Source of the DNA: Streptomyces sp. R33 | Lineage (GTDB): Bacteria; Actinomycetota; Actinomycetes; Streptomycetales; Streptomycetaceae | DNA length: 64,000 bases | Reading direction: 5' to 3' | Assembly: GCF_041200175.1 (NCBI RefSeq) | Contig: NZ_CP165727.1 | Span: 496,001 to 560,000, forward strand | Shown here: positions 8,671 to 17,209 of the stretch, in pieces | Layout: every line of letters starts with the position of its first letter | Position numbering within the stretch: position 1 is the first letter of the stretch | Notes under the pieces: generated by a model | The model's input: only the letters and a program-made list of their open reading frames with translations | Databases searched by the model: none | What the model was told of the DNA's origin: nothing | Made by a program: the position numbers and the translations under genes

Positions 8671-9039
8671 ATGAGGGAAAACACACTACGGCGGACCGGC
8701 ATGGAGCCGAGAGGCGAGCGTCGGGCCAGATACGTCCTCGCCGGCCTCGGTGCAGCGACCGGGCTGGCCATCTGGGCACCACGGGCGGCGTTCAGTATCG
8801 ACGGGGGATTCGAGGGCCACGCCCGCGATCTGAGCGTGGTCTTCGTCGACCTGCCGCTCATCCTGCTCGGCGGCGCGCTGTTGCCGCTCCTCTCCTGGGC
8901 CTTGGCCATCAGGCGGGTGCCGCCGTGGGCTGCGGCAGTCGCGGCCTTGGCCGCGCTCGCGCTCGGAGGGTGGGGTCTCACCGAGTGGTGGACCCCCCGT
9001 CAGCATCCAGACCCCGGCTACGACATACCCGGGATGTGA
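8671..9039 (+). CDS. Small membrane protein of unknown function
   Basis: The 122-residue product (112 if the ATG at 8701 is used) has three hydrophobic segments: YVLAGLGAATGLAIWAP near residue 21, VVFVDLPLILLGGALLPLLS near 55 and AAAVAALAALALGGWGL near 92. It ends with a soluble Pro/Asp-rich tail. An Arg-rich N-terminus predicts a cytoplasmic start. No family was recognised. A separate position on the plus strand, away from the flanking minus-strand genes, suggests its own transcript. The ATG at 8671 was kept because codon composition stays coding-like from there; evidence between the two starts is weak. Call of a membrane protein is good, function unknown. Confidence 0.55.
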   Translation: MRENTLRRTGMEPRGERRARYVLAGLGAATGLAIWAPRAAFSIDGGFEGHARDLSVVFVDLPLILLGGALLPLLSWALAIRRVPPWAAAVAALAALALGGWGLTEWWTPRQHPDPGYDIPGM

Positions 9040-9305
9040 CGGCGTCCGTTCGTCGCCACACTCCCGTCGACCGGGCCGGCCCAAACGAGCGGGTGGCCCT
9101 GGCTTGTGGGGCGGCTCCGTCCCGAAGGGCGGTCGGTGACAGACATGGGTCCATTTGGCTTCTGATATCCCGTACCACGGCGCGCCCACCTGCTCCGGCA
9201 TCAACAGGCGTCGATCGGGCGCCCCTCTGCAAGGTGATAAGCCGCTTGGGTGTCGAGGAGCAGCAACACGAGAGGAGGATGGTAGCGGCGAGGAGCCGGC
9301 CGGCC

Positions 9306-9686
9306 TCAGAACATGGTGTTGTCGTTCTGGGAGGTGGGTGGGACGACCTGCAGGACGTCCCAGTGCTCGACGATCCTGCCGTCCTGGTCGAAGCGGAAGA
9401 TGTCGATGCCTGCGTACTCCTCGCCGGGCCAGGTCTGATGGCAGTGCAGGACAACGTGGTCGCCTTCGGCAACGGCGCGCTTGAACTCGACGTGCTTGCC
9501 GGGGTATTCGGCGGCCATGCGTTCGAAGTAGTCGACGAACGCTTGCTTGCCGTCGGCTACGTGCGGGTTGTGCTGGATGTACGTGTCGCCGGCGTACCGG
9601 TCGATGGCCTCGGCGGGGCGGCACTGGTTGAACATCAGGTCGTAGAACGCCATGGCGCTGGACTTGTTCTTCTCTGAGTCGCTCAT
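9306..9686 (-). CDS. SnoaL-like/NTF2-fold protein
   Basis: The 126-residue product matches the SnoaL-like branch of the NTF2 fold, a cone-shaped barrel used by polyketide cyclases and many small hydrolases or isomerases. Characteristic segments are [40 protein letters not shown], then the strand [11 protein letters not shown] and [20 protein letters not shown], followed by DVLQVVP. The His and Asp residues in these blocks are those generally conserved in this subfamily. The start at 9686 (MSDSEKNK) was chosen because the longer frame upstream lacks coding character. No polyketide genes lie nearby, so a biosynthetic role is not implied. The reaction cannot be deduced. Confidence 0.8.
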   Translation of the reverse strand: MSDSEKNKSSAMAFYDLMFNQCRPAEAIDRYAGDTYIQHNPHVADGKQAFVDYFERMAAEYPGKHVEFKRAVAEGDHVVLHCHQTWPGEEYAGIDIFRFDQDGRIVEHWDVLQVVPPTSQNDNTMF

Positions 9687-9859
9687 GACGTGACCGTAGT
9701 ACAGCTGCGGACGTCGACCCTCGCGGCTCCACTGCACCAGCCCGCCGCAAGTGGAGCACGCCCCCGAAACGCAGGGACCCGACGCCACCGACCGGCAGCA
9801 GCACCCTGTGCGGCTGCCGGTCGTCCCGCCGCGTCTCCGGAGATCCCGTACGGGCGGTC

Positions 9860-10042
9860 CTACTTGTCGGCGACGAGCTTGCCCGCCGCGCCCCAGCTGT
9901 CCGCCGGGACCTCGTGGATCCACACCTGGACGGTCTCGGCAGGGATCTTGTACGCGTCGACGAAGGCGTCCGTGACCCGCTTGACGAGCTCGCGCTTCAG
10001 CTCGACATCGCGGGGACCCTGCTGAACGGTGACGATGGGCAT
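9860..10042 (-). CDS. 4-oxalocrotonate tautomerase family protein
   Basis: The 60-residue product has the size of a 4-oxalocrotonate tautomerase monomer. After removal of Met1, Pro2 becomes the catalytic N-terminal proline (MPIVTVQQG). The helix [18 protein letters not shown] and the strand [10 protein letters not shown] match the family, as does the conserved final region with [13 protein letters not shown]. Such enzymes form hexamers or trimers of dimers and catalyse keto-enol tautomerisation, or related dehalogenation and hydratase reactions. The frame is open further upstream, but the ATG at 10042 is fixed by the need for Pro at position 2. A LysR regulator gene lies 115 bases upstream on the same strand. 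The natural substrate is unknown. Confidence 0.85.
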   Translation of the reverse strand: MPIVTVQQGPRDVELKRELVKRVTDAFVDAYKIPAETVQVWIHEVPADSWGAAGKLVADK

Positions 10043-10157
10043 GATCGAACTCCCTTGCCAGCGGCGGCTTCCCGGCCTTTCCGGGTCACTCACCGGCATG
10101 ACCCCAGTCCATCGGATCCGTGCGGCCCGACCAAGGAGCAGACCGCGACCGCAACGA

Positions 10158-11054
10158 TCAGCTCTCGTGATCGTTGCTGGTCGGGAGTGGTGTGAGTGCC
10201 TTCAGGAGTACCTCGAGAGCAGCGGGCGGGGTCTCGCGCCGGACGGCCAGGCCGATGGGCAGGGCCAGGCCGGGGGCACGGAACGGGCGGAAGGCGACCC
10301 GGGGGCTGAGCAGCACGCGTGCGTGGGCCGCGTACACCGCGGTCCACATCGGTACGGGACCGGCACCGATGGTGGCGAGGGTGTCCTGCAGCGAGCCGCT
10401 GACCGGTCCGGGCAACGGCTCGAAGCCGGCCGAGTGGCAGGCTCCGACGACCAGGTCGACGAGGGCCGGGTTGTTGCGGCGGGCGGTTATGCAGAGCCGC
10501 AGGCCAGCCAGATCGGAGATGGCCAGTTCCGTCTCGCGGGCGAGTGGATGCGCCGCCGGGAGGGCTGCTACCAGGGGGTCTTCCCACAGCGGCAGGATCC
10601 GCACCCCCGGGGCGGGCTCCAGGGAACGTATGAACGCGGCGTCAAGGCGGCCGTCCGCGACCTGCTCCAGGCGGTCGCGGGTGGGGGCCGAAACCAGCTG
10701 GACCGCGGTCTCGGGGGCGAGGACGGCCAGGTCGCCGAGCACCCGGTCCAGGTATTCACCGAGGCCGGTGCTGGAACCCAGGCGCAGGCGCAGGCCGGCA
10801 CCTTCCCGGACGGCGGCCCTGGCCCGTTCGGCGGCGGCGAGCACCGCCCGGGCCTCGGGCAGCAGCCGCTCCCCCGCGCCGGTGAGTCGAACGTGGCGTG
10901 GCGAGCGGTCGAAGAGATCGGCCCCCAGCTCCCTTTCCAGCCGCCGCACTTGCTGGCTGACCGCCGATTGCACGATGTGCAGCCGGTCGGCGGCCCGGCC
11001 GAAGTGCAGTTCCTCGGCCACGGTAACGAAGTAGCTCAGCTGCCGCAGTTCCAT
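10158..11054 (-). CDS. LysR-family transcriptional regulator
   Basis: The 298-residue product has the standard LysR layout. The N-terminal winged helix-turn-helix starts MELRQLSYFVTVAEELHFGR, with the recognition helix in QSAVSQQVRRLERELG, followed by a linker helix at about residues 60-85. The periplasmic-binding-like effector domain spans about residues 90-290. LysR proteins usually sense a small metabolite and control a divergently transcribed gene. Here the divergent gene is an alpha/beta hydrolase, 364 bases away, with a visible promoter close to its start, so that hydrolase is the natural candidate target. The tautomerase gene downstream on the same strand may be co-regulated. The effector cannot be inferred. 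Confidence 0.88.
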   Translation of the reverse strand: MELRQLSYFVTVAEELHFGRAADRLHIVQSAVSQQVRRLERELGADLFDRSPRHVRLTGAGERLLPEARAVLAAAERARAAVREGAGLRLRLGSSTGLGEYLDRVLGDLAVLAPETAVQLVSAPTRDRLEQVADGRLDAAFIRSLEPAPGVRILPLWEDPLVAALPAAHPLARETELAISDLAGLRLCITARRNNPALVDLVVGACHSAGFEPLPGPVSGSLQDTLATIGAGPVPMWTAVYAAHARVLLSPRVAFRPFRAPGLALPIGLAVRRETPPAALEVLLKALTPLPTSNDHES

Positions 11055-11418
11055 CTGCCGACTGTATCCGTCGAGGTCAGACGACCATCCGGCGGAGCAC
11101 GCAGGCGGTCGCGGCCAGGAACGGCGCCAAGTGCTTCGTGGCCACAGCGGCCACGGGGAAATGACCGAGGTCGCCGTGAGGGGAGGGAAGAGGCGTTGCG
11201 CGGGAAGGATGGCGGCTGCGTGATCCACGAGTGGACGACACGCCGAGCACGTTCCCGAACTCACTGCCGGCCCTGCGTGCCGCGCGCGCCGAGCGGGCTT
11301 CGCATGTCCTGTGGTCAGCCCTCACCCTCAACATCGCCCGCACACATGGCAGTACGGCGATGTTGCGCTGTGGATGAAAAGCTTTGGCCGTCGATCAGTA
11401 CCGGGCTAGCTTTGCCGC
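11055..11418. other. Divergent regulatory region (LysR / hydrolase)
   Basis: These 364 bases separate the LysR gene from the divergent alpha/beta hydrolase. No credible gene was seen in them. The promoter of the hydrolase lies at the right end. LysR proteins typically bind T-N11-A sites in such regions; no single site stood out clearly enough to mark. Confidence 0.5.
11384..11412 (+). promoter_or_regulatory. Promoter for a leaderless hydrolase mRNA
   Basis: A TTGGCC hexamer at 11384-11389 and a TAGCTT hexamer at 11407-11412 are separated by 17 bases. Six bases later comes the ATG at 11419. The spacing fits a sigma-70-type actinobacterial promoter whose transcript starts at or next to the A of the start codon, so the hydrolase mRNA is probably leaderless. 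No ribosome binding site is visible, which agrees. Confidence 0.55.
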
Positions 11419-12282
11419 ATGCGCGAGTTGATCACCGACGACCGTCGGACGTTGGCAGTGGAGGAATGGGGCGACCCCACCGGGACACCGGTCGTCTACC
11501 TGCACGGCAGCCCGATGAGCCGACTGGCCCGATACCCCGACGATTCCCTGTTCCACGAGCTCGGCGTCCGGCTGATCACCTATGACCGGCCCGGGTTCGG
11601 CGGCTCCACACCGAAGCCGGGGCGTCGGGTCATCGATGCCGCCGCTGACGTCGCCGCCATCACCGCCGCACTCGGCCTGGACCGCTTCGCGGTGTTCGGG
11701 GTGTCCGGAGGCGGCCCGCACGCCATGGCTTTCGCCGCCCGGCATCCCGAACGGGTGACGCGGCTGGGGGCGCTGGCGAGCCCGGCCCCGCGTGACGCCG
11801 CCGGGCTGGACTGGACCGCCGGCATGAGCGAGGGAAACCGCCACAGCGCCGCCGTGGCGTTGACCGGGAGGCAGGCCGTCACGGAACACCTGGCGAATCT
11901 CGGAACGGCCGACTTCCCGCCGCTGCCGGAGATCGAACAGACCGTCCTCTCCCGACCGGAGATCAGCGCGATGATGGGCGCGGCGTTCGCCGAAGCGGTC
12001 CGGCCGGGGCTCGACGGCTGGGTGGACGACGTCTCCGCCATCTTCGGTACGGAATGGGGCTTCGACCCGGCAGACATCACGGTCCCGACGCGGATCTGGC
12101 ACGGTGGCCTCGACACCCTGGTGCCCCCAGCGCACGGCGAGTGGCTCGCCGCACGCATGCCGACCGCGACGCTGATCAGACAAGCCGATGCCGGCCACGG
12201 CGGCCACTTCGACGCCACTCCCGCGATGCTCGCCTGGCTGATCAGCGACCTCAACGGCGAGGCCCACGCCCCCGGAAGCTGA
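11419..12282 (+). CDS. Alpha/beta hydrolase
   Basis: The 287-residue product is a standard alpha/beta-hydrolase. The oxyanion segment is VVYLHGSPMS (near residue 26), then ITYDRPGFGGS. The nucleophile elbow is GVSGGG with Ser96, the acid residue is probably the Asp in WHGGLDTLVPP, and the catalytic His lies in ADAGHGGHF near residue 263. There is no signal peptide, so it acts in the cytoplasm. The family covers esterases, lipases, epoxide hydrolases and haloperoxidase-like enzymes, and the substrate is not readable. It diverges from a LysR regulator that may control it. A -10-like box six bases before the ATG suggests a leaderless transcript. Confidence 0.88.
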   Translation: MRELITDDRRTLAVEEWGDPTGTPVVYLHGSPMSRLARYPDDSLFHELGVRLITYDRPGFGGSTPKPGRRVIDAAADVAAITAALGLDRFAVFGVSGGGPHAMAFAARHPERVTRLGALASPAPRDAAGLDWTAGMSEGNRHSAAVALTGRQAVTEHLANLGTADFPPLPEIEQTVLSRPEISAMMGAAFAEAVRPGLDGWVDDVSAIFGTEWGFDPADITVPTRIWHGGLDTLVPPAHGEWLAARMPTATLIRQADAGHGGHFDATPAMLAWLISDLNGEAHAPGS

Positions 12283-12352
12283 CCTCGAGATCACCATGGT
12301 GGTGCCCGGGGCAGCCGAGGGAGTGGCTGCCGTATGAGGGCACAATGGTCCC

Positions 12353-12811
12353 GTGGGCGCTCAAATCAAGATCTTCAGGCTCTTCAGCTACCAGCCTTGC
12401 GGGCACGAACTGCTGGTGCGTGTTGTCCGGCCCGCTGCACCGAACGCCGATCAAGGGGCGTTGGATGCCGCCGACGACGTCGCCGACTCGGCGACGGAAC
12501 ATCTGTGCACTCGGTGGGAGCAGCGGCGCTTGCAGACCCAGTGTCCACACCAGCACACGTCGAACCTGGTCGCTGAGATGCAGGAGGAACCGGTCGGGGA
12601 GGACCTCCTCGGCTCTGGTGGCCGTCAGCTCGGGATATGGGCGGCGAGGACGGAGTACGGCGCGCCGTGGATGGTCCTCGGGACCGCAGCGACCGAAGCG
12701 GAGTTCTGGCAACAGGTCCGAGACGACCCCGACCTGCTCCATCTCGGCCCCCTGGCGCCCGCCGAACGGCGCCAGGTCCATTTCCTCACCGACGAGGACG
12801 TGGAGCGCTGA
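12353..12811 (+). CDS. Hypothetical protein
   Basis: Family not recognised. The 152-residue product starts with GTG and reads MGAQIKIFRLFSYQPCGHEL at its N-terminus, then VRVVRPAAPNADQ. It has several Cys and His (HLCTRWEQRR, QTQCPHQHTS) that might bind a metal, and an acidic C-terminus ending in HFLTDEDVER. There is no signal or membrane span. A CACAAT hexamer lies six bases upstream of the GTG, as expected for a leaderless transcript. It follows the alpha/beta hydrolase by 70 bases and could be on the same or its own transcript. Composition supports a real gene; function is unknown. Confidence 0.6.
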   Translation: MGAQIKIFRLFSYQPCGHELLVRVVRPAAPNADQGALDAADDVADSATEHLCTRWEQRRLQTQCPHQHTSNLVAEMQEEPVGEDLLGSGGRQLGIWAARTEYGAPWMVLGTAATEAEFWQQVRDDPDLLHLGPLAPAERRQVHFLTDEDVER

Positions 12812-12881
12812 GCGTACGCGCTGCCGCCTGGTGGCGCGCGGATGCGGGACCGGTCGGCCATGGCCGGGGCGCGTCCGGCTG

Positions 12882-15035
12882 TCATCCGGTGCGGCCCGCG
12901 GCCTCCGTCCCGGTGTCGAGGGCGGCCAGGACCCGGTCGGGGGTCAAGGGCAGTTCCCGCAGCCGCCGGCCGGTGGCGTGGCACACGGCGTTGCCGATCG
13001 CGGCGGCGGTGCCGACGATGCCGATCTCCCCGATGCCCTTGCTGCCCATCGGATTGAGGTGCTTGTCGTGCTCGTCGATCCAGTGGGCCTCGAGGGCGAG
13101 CACGTCCGCGTTCGCCGGCACGTGGTAGGCGGCCAGGTCCCGCTCCGCGAAGTCGCCGAACGCCGGGTCCAGCCCGCTGTGCTCGGTCAGCGCCATGCCC
13201 AGGCCCATCACCATCCCCCCGATGAGCTGGGAGCGGGCGGTACGCGGGTTGAGGATGCGGCCGGCGGCGAAGACGCCGAGCAGCCTGCGGACGCGCACCT
13301 CACCCGTGACGGTGTCGGCCTGGACCTCGGCGAAGTGCGCCCCGAACGAGTGGCGCGCGTACGGGGACTTCTGCTTCGCGGACTGGGTGGTGTCGGCGGA
13401 CGCGGAGAGCCCGGCGGCGGGCAGCGGCCCCTGGTGCCCGGCCAGCCGGCCCGTCAACGCGGTGCAGGCGTCGTGCACCGCCCAGCCCCAGGACGCCGTT
13501 CCGGTGGAGCCGCCGGCGACGGGGCCGGGAGGCAGCGCGCTGTTGCCGATGGCCAGCGAGACGGCGTCGAGCGGGACGTGCAGGGCGTCGGCGGCGATCT
13601 GTGCCAGGACCGTCCGGGCGCCGGTGCCGATGTCGGTGGCGTTGACCTCGACCAGGTAGCTCCCGTCGGGGCGGGCGTGGGCCCGGGCGCCCGAAGGGGC
13701 GATGTAGACGGGGTAGGTGGCGGCGGCCACGCCGGCGCCGATGAGGAACGGCCCCTCGCGGCGGGGCGGCCGGCGGCCGGCCCAGCCGAACCGGCGTGCG
13801 CCCTCGCGCAGGCACTCCACGAGGTGGCGGCTGCTGAACGGGCGGCCGCTGTCGGGCTCGGTGGCCGGGTCGTTGCGCACCCGCAGCTCGACGGGGTCCA
13901 TGCCGAGGGCGTCGGCCAGCTCGTCCATCGCCGACTCCAGGGCGTACATGCCCGGGGTTTCGCCGGGGGCACGCATCCAGGAGGGCGTGGGCACGTCGAG
14001 CGCAGTGACGCGGTGGGTGGTGCGGCTGTCCTGGACGGCGTACATCACCCGGGCGGGCACGGCGGCCTGTTCGACGAACTCGCGGACCTGCGAGGTGTGC
14101 GTGGTGACCTCGTGGGTGAGGGCGGTGAGGGTGCCGTCGGGGCGGGCGCCGAGCCGGAGGTGGTGCAAGGTGGGCGCGCGGTGGCCGACGGTGGCGGCCA
14201 TGTGCTGCCGGGGCAGGGACAGCGTGACGGGGCGTCCGCAGTGCCGGCTGGCCATCACGGCGAGGACGACGTGGGGGCGCGGTGTGCCCTTGGAGCCGAA
14301 TCCGCCGCCGACGTGCTCGGCCAGGACGGTGATCTGGTCCTCCCGTAGCCCGAACAGCCCGGCCAGGACGTTGCGCACCATCGTGGTGCCCTGGCAGGAG
14401 TCGTACACGGTGAGGTGGCCGCGTTCGGCGTCCCAGTCGGCGGTGGCGGCGTGCGGCTCCATGGCGTGGTTGTGCAGCGGCGGAACCGAGTAGCGGACGT
14501 CGACGCGTACGGGCGCGTCGGCGAACGCCGTGTCGGGGTCGCCCTGTTCGCGGTGTGCGGGGTAGCCGCCGTTGACCTCTTCGGGGGTGTACAGGCCCAG
14601 ATGCCCTTCGCGCAGGGTGACGTCGTGCGGCTCCGCCTCGTAGGTGACCTGTACGGCGTCGGCGGCGGCCCGCGCCCCCTCGAGACTGTCGGCGACGGCC
14701 AGCGCCACGTACCAGCCGCGGTGCGGCACCCGCAGGTCCTGCAGGACCTGCAGGGTGGGGTCGTCGGAGGGGCCCAGGCGGGGGGCGTCGTAGGGGGTGA
14801 GGACGCTCAGTACGCCGGGCAGGGCCAGGGCGTCGGCGGTGTCGACGGCGGTGATCCGGCCGCGGGCAACGGTCGCGGGAACCGGCCAGGCGTAGGCCCG
14901 CAGGGGCAGGTGCTGTTCGGCGGCGTAGCGGGCGGCGCCGGTCACCTTCTCCCGGCCTTCGCGCCGTGGGACGGAGGCGCCCAGAGCGGCGGCGGAGGTG
15001 GCGGTGGTTGCGAGGGTGGCGGAGGTCGGGCTCAT
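12882..15035 (-). CDS. paoC: PaoC/YagR-like molybdenum-binding subunit of an aldehyde oxidoreductase
   Basis: The 717-residue product is the large, molybdopterin-cofactor-binding subunit of a xanthine oxidase-family hydroxylase, closest in layout to the E. coli periplasmic aldehyde oxidoreductase PaoC. An aldehyde oxidase hammerhead domain (about residues 25-130) is followed by the cofactor domain with EHVGGGFGSKG and the C-terminal GSKGIGEIG, whose Glu is the expected catalytic base. The N-terminal 22 residues are Ala/Thr-rich without a clear twin-Arg signal, so export would depend on the iron-sulfur subunit. It ends a three-gene operon (Fe-S, FAD, Mo), 29 bases after the FAD gene. No maturation factor is in this operon. 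The enzyme probably oxidises aldehydes to acids. Confidence 0.88.
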   Translation of the reverse strand: MSPTSATLATTATSAAALGASVPRREGREKVTGAARYAAEQHLPLRAYAWPVPATVARGRITAVDTADALALPGVLSVLTPYDAPRLGPSDDPTLQVLQDLRVPHRGWYVALAVADSLEGARAAADAVQVTYEAEPHDVTLREGHLGLYTPEEVNGGYPAHREQGDPDTAFADAPVRVDVRYSVPPLHNHAMEPHAATADWDAERGHLTVYDSCQGTTMVRNVLAGLFGLREDQITVLAEHVGGGFGSKGTPRPHVVLAVMASRHCGRPVTLSLPRQHMAATVGHRAPTLHHLRLGARPDGTLTALTHEVTTHTSQVREFVEQAAVPARVMYAVQDSRTTHRVTALDVPTPSWMRAPGETPGMYALESAMDELADALGMDPVELRVRNDPATEPDSGRPFSSRHLVECLREGARRFGWAGRRPPRREGPFLIGAGVAAATYPVYIAPSGARAHARPDGSYLVEVNATDIGTGARTVLAQIAADALHVPLDAVSLAIGNSALPPGPVAGGSTGTASWGWAVHDACTALTGRLAGHQGPLPAAGLSASADTTQSAKQKSPYARHSFGAHFAEVQADTVTGEVRVRRLLGVFAAGRILNPRTARSQLIGGMVMGLGMALTEHSGLDPAFGDFAERDLAAYHVPANADVLALEAHWIDEHDKHLNPMGSKGIGEIGIVGTAAAIGNAVCHATGRRLRELPLTPDRVLAALDTGTEAAGRTG

Positions 15036-15064
15036 CGTGGTCCTGTTCCTGGTCGGTGGCGCCG

Positions 15065-16075
15065 CTACGGCGTGGCGGGGGAACCGGGGTGCGTGCCGGC
15101 GAGCTCGGCGATGGCGTCGCAGGCGAGGTTGCGGGCGAGCGGGATCTTGTACGCGTTGTCGCGCAGGGGCCTCGCCAGCGCGAGTTCGGCTTCGACGGCC
15201 GCGCGGACGGCGTCGGGGCGCGGTACGGCGCCGGTCAGCCGGGCCTCGGCGGTGGTCGCACGCCAGGGCCGGTGGGCGAGGCCGCCGAAGGCGAGGGCGA
15301 CCCGGCGAACGCGGCCGTCGTCGAGGTCGAGGACCACGGCGACCGAAGCAAGGGCGAAGGCGTACGAGGCGCGTTCGCGGGCCTTGCGGTAGAGGGAGAC
15401 GGCGCCCGGCGCGCCGGCGGGCAGGATCACCGCCGTGATGATCTCCCCGGGGCGGATCACGGTGTCCTGCTCGGGCCGGTCTGCGGGCAGCCGGTGGAAC
15501 TCGGTGGCCGCGACGGTACGGGTGGCTCCCGCCTCGCCGTACAGCTCGACTTCGGCGTCCAGCGCGGCGAGGGCCACGGCCATGTCGGAGGGGTGGGTCG
15601 CGATGCAGTGCTCGGAGTGTCCCAGCACCGCGTGGTCGCGGTGTAGGCCGTCGCGGGCCCCGCAGCCGCTGCCGGGTTCGCGCTTGTTGCAGGGTTTGGA
15701 GAGGTCCTGGAAGTAGCCGCAGCGGGTGCGCTGGAGCAGGTTTCCGCCGGTGGTGGCGACGTTGCGCAGCTGGCCGGAGGCACCGGAGAGCAGCGCCCGG
15801 CTGAGGAGCGGGTAGCGGGTGCGCACCAGCGGGTCGGCGGCCAGGTCGCTGTTGCGGACCGCGGCGCCGACGCGCAAGCCGCCGTCGGGGAGTTCGCGGA
15901 TCTCCCCCAGCGGCAGGCGGGAGACGTCGATGAGGGCGCCGGGGGTCTCGACGCCCAGTTTCATCAGGTCCACGAGGTTGGTGCCGCCGGCGAGATAGCG
16001 GGAGCCGGGGTGGGCGGCGTAGGCGGCGGCCGCCTCCTGGAGGCTGGCGGCGCGTACGTAGGCGAAGGGCTTCAT
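15065..16075 (-). CDS. paoB: PaoB/YagS-like FAD-binding subunit
   Basis: The 336-residue product is the FAD-binding medium subunit of a three-subunit molybdenum hydroxylase, with the CO-dehydrogenase flavoprotein fold: FAD_binding_5 at about residues 1-215 and the C-terminal CO_deh_flav_C at about 220-325. The FAD-contact motifs are YLAGGTNLVDLMK and the ATTGGNLLQ loop. It is followed by a Cys-rich insert (RTRCGYFQDLSKPCNKREPG and then SGC) that in E. coli PaoB carries an additional [4Fe-4S] cluster; this assigns the PaoB type rather than the simple XdhB type. Its start overlaps the stop of the Fe-S subunit gene as ATGA. The start at 16075 (MKPFAYVRAA) is the usual one for the family. Confidence 0.9.
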   Translation of the reverse strand: MKPFAYVRAASLQEAAAAYAAHPGSRYLAGGTNLVDLMKLGVETPGALIDVSRLPLGEIRELPDGGLRVGAAVRNSDLAADPLVRTRYPLLSRALLSGASGQLRNVATTGGNLLQRTRCGYFQDLSKPCNKREPGSGCGARDGLHRDHAVLGHSEHCIATHPSDMAVALAALDAEVELYGEAGATRTVAATEFHRLPADRPEQDTVIRPGEIITAVILPAGAPGAVSLYRKARERASYAFALASVAVVLDLDDGRVRRVALAFGGLAHRPWRATTAEARLTGAVPRPDAVRAAVEAELALARPLRDNAYKIPLARNLACDAIAELAGTHPGSPATP

Positions 16076-16725
16076 GCGGTCATCCCCGCACCCGTCGCGG
16101 TGGCCGCGGCTTCGGCTCCCGCCTCGGCGACGGCTCGGACGATCGCGGGGTAGGCGCCGCAGCGGCAGAGGTTCCCGCTGAGCCGTTCCCTGATCTCCTC
16201 GGCGGTCAGCACGGCGGGGCCGGAGGCCGCCGCGGTCGCGGCGGCGGTGACGTGCGAGGGGTGGCCGGCGGCGGCTTCGCGGAGCGCGCCGACCGCGGAG
16301 CAGAGCTGGCCGGGGGTGCAGTAGCCGCACTGGAAGGCGTCGTGCTCCATGAAGGCGCGCTGGAGCGGGTGGAGGGCGCCGTCGGGGCCGGCCAGGCCCT
16401 CGACGGTGGTGATCTCACAGCCGTCGAGGGCCACGGTGAGGAGCAGGCAGGCGTTGACGCGCCGGCCGTCCAGCAGGACGGTGCAGGAACCGCACTGCCC
16501 GTGGTCGCAGCCCTTCTTGGCGCCGGTCAGGTCCAGGTGCTCGCGCAGGGCGTCGAGGAGCGTGACCCGGTGGTCCAGGTCGAGGTCGTGGTGGACACCG
16601 TTGACGCGGAGGGTCACTCGGGAGCGGGCGGCTCCGGCAGGCGCGTCGTCCGGCGTGCGCGGCGCCGGTCCGGGGCCGCCATCGGGGGCAGGCCGGTGGG
16701 CGGGCGGGTCGGTTGCGTGAGCCAC
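16072..16725 (-). CDS. paoA: PaoA/YagT-like [2Fe-2S] subunit
   Basis: The 217-residue product carries two [2Fe-2S] clusters that move electrons from the molybdenum site to FAD. The plant-ferredoxin-like cluster ligands are seen in KGCDHGQCGSCTVLLDGRRV, with the fourth Cys in NACLL. The second cluster is in FQCGYCTPGQLCSA and SGNLCRCGAY. Before the ferredoxin domain lies a 34-residue Pro/Ala-rich lead; E. coli PaoA has a Tat signal there, but no twin-Arg with a hydrophobic core is visible, so this complex may stay in the cytoplasm. It is the first gene of the operon and couples by ATGA to the FAD subunit. A long spacer between CTPG and NLCRC is Ala/Thr-rich. Confidence 0.9.
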   Translation of the reverse strand: MAHATDPPAHRPAPDGGPGPAPRTPDDAPAGAARSRVTLRVNGVHHDLDLDHRVTLLDALREHLDLTGAKKGCDHGQCGSCTVLLDGRRVNACLLLTVALDGCEITTVEGLAGPDGALHPLQRAFMEHDAFQCGYCTPGQLCSAVGALREAAAGHPSHVTAAATAAASGPAVLTAEEIRERLSGNLCRCGAYPAIVRAVAEAGAEAAATATGAGMTA

Positions 16726-17209
16726 AACGAGCTCCCTTGACGTCCGTTCGAGGTGGGAATGTCCCCTTGCGTGCCCAGCCTGGCCCCTCGCACGCCCGAG
16801 CGCGCCGTACGCCCCCGCCGACCTCCCCCGTACGGCCCACGCGGTCGGGTGTCACGGCGCAGAGCGGCTGCCCCCCCCATGGCGCGAATCGGGTACACGA
16901 TGACGGCGCGGGGGCGTGAACCGGAGTCGCTGCCGGGAACGGCGAGCGGCCGCCCCTTTTCATCCCCAGGGGCGGCCGCCTGCTTCAACGAGTCGATGTG
17001 CCGGTGTCAGCACTCATGATGGGTCTGCCTATAGGACACCTCCTGTCTGCGGACATGGCGATGAAAGGTTCCGCGTGAAAGCATTCGATCCTGTTACGTG
17101 GCCCTCAGGACCGGAATCGCGGATCGGACGGGATGGAAACGAGCTCCTGGCGGGGGGCTTGCTCCTTTCTTCGACGCTTGCCTGTGGATTGATGCCCAGG
17201 CATGGGACT
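16726..17209. other. Intergenic stretch with a strong hairpin
   Basis: The 484 bases between the PaoABC operon and the RIP-like gene (both minus strand) contain the operon promoter region and one strong inverted repeat, described separately. Open frames here run in several directions, but none resembles a known protein. Confidence 0.45.
16946..16979 (-). terminator. Hairpin, likely terminator of the RIP-like gene
   Basis: A perfect 11-bp inverted repeat (arms 16946-16956 and 16969-16979) encloses a 12-base loop containing TTTT. It lies about 230 bases downstream of the stop of the minus-strand RIP-like gene and 220 bases upstream of the PaoA start. There is no U tract after the stem, as usual for GC-rich actinobacterial terminators. 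Confidence 0.5.

Noticed and set aside
12054..14348. 764-codon plus-strand frame
   Set aside because: Antisense to the paoC gene and overlaps the hypothetical gene at 12353; Gly/Arg/Val composition typical of shadows.
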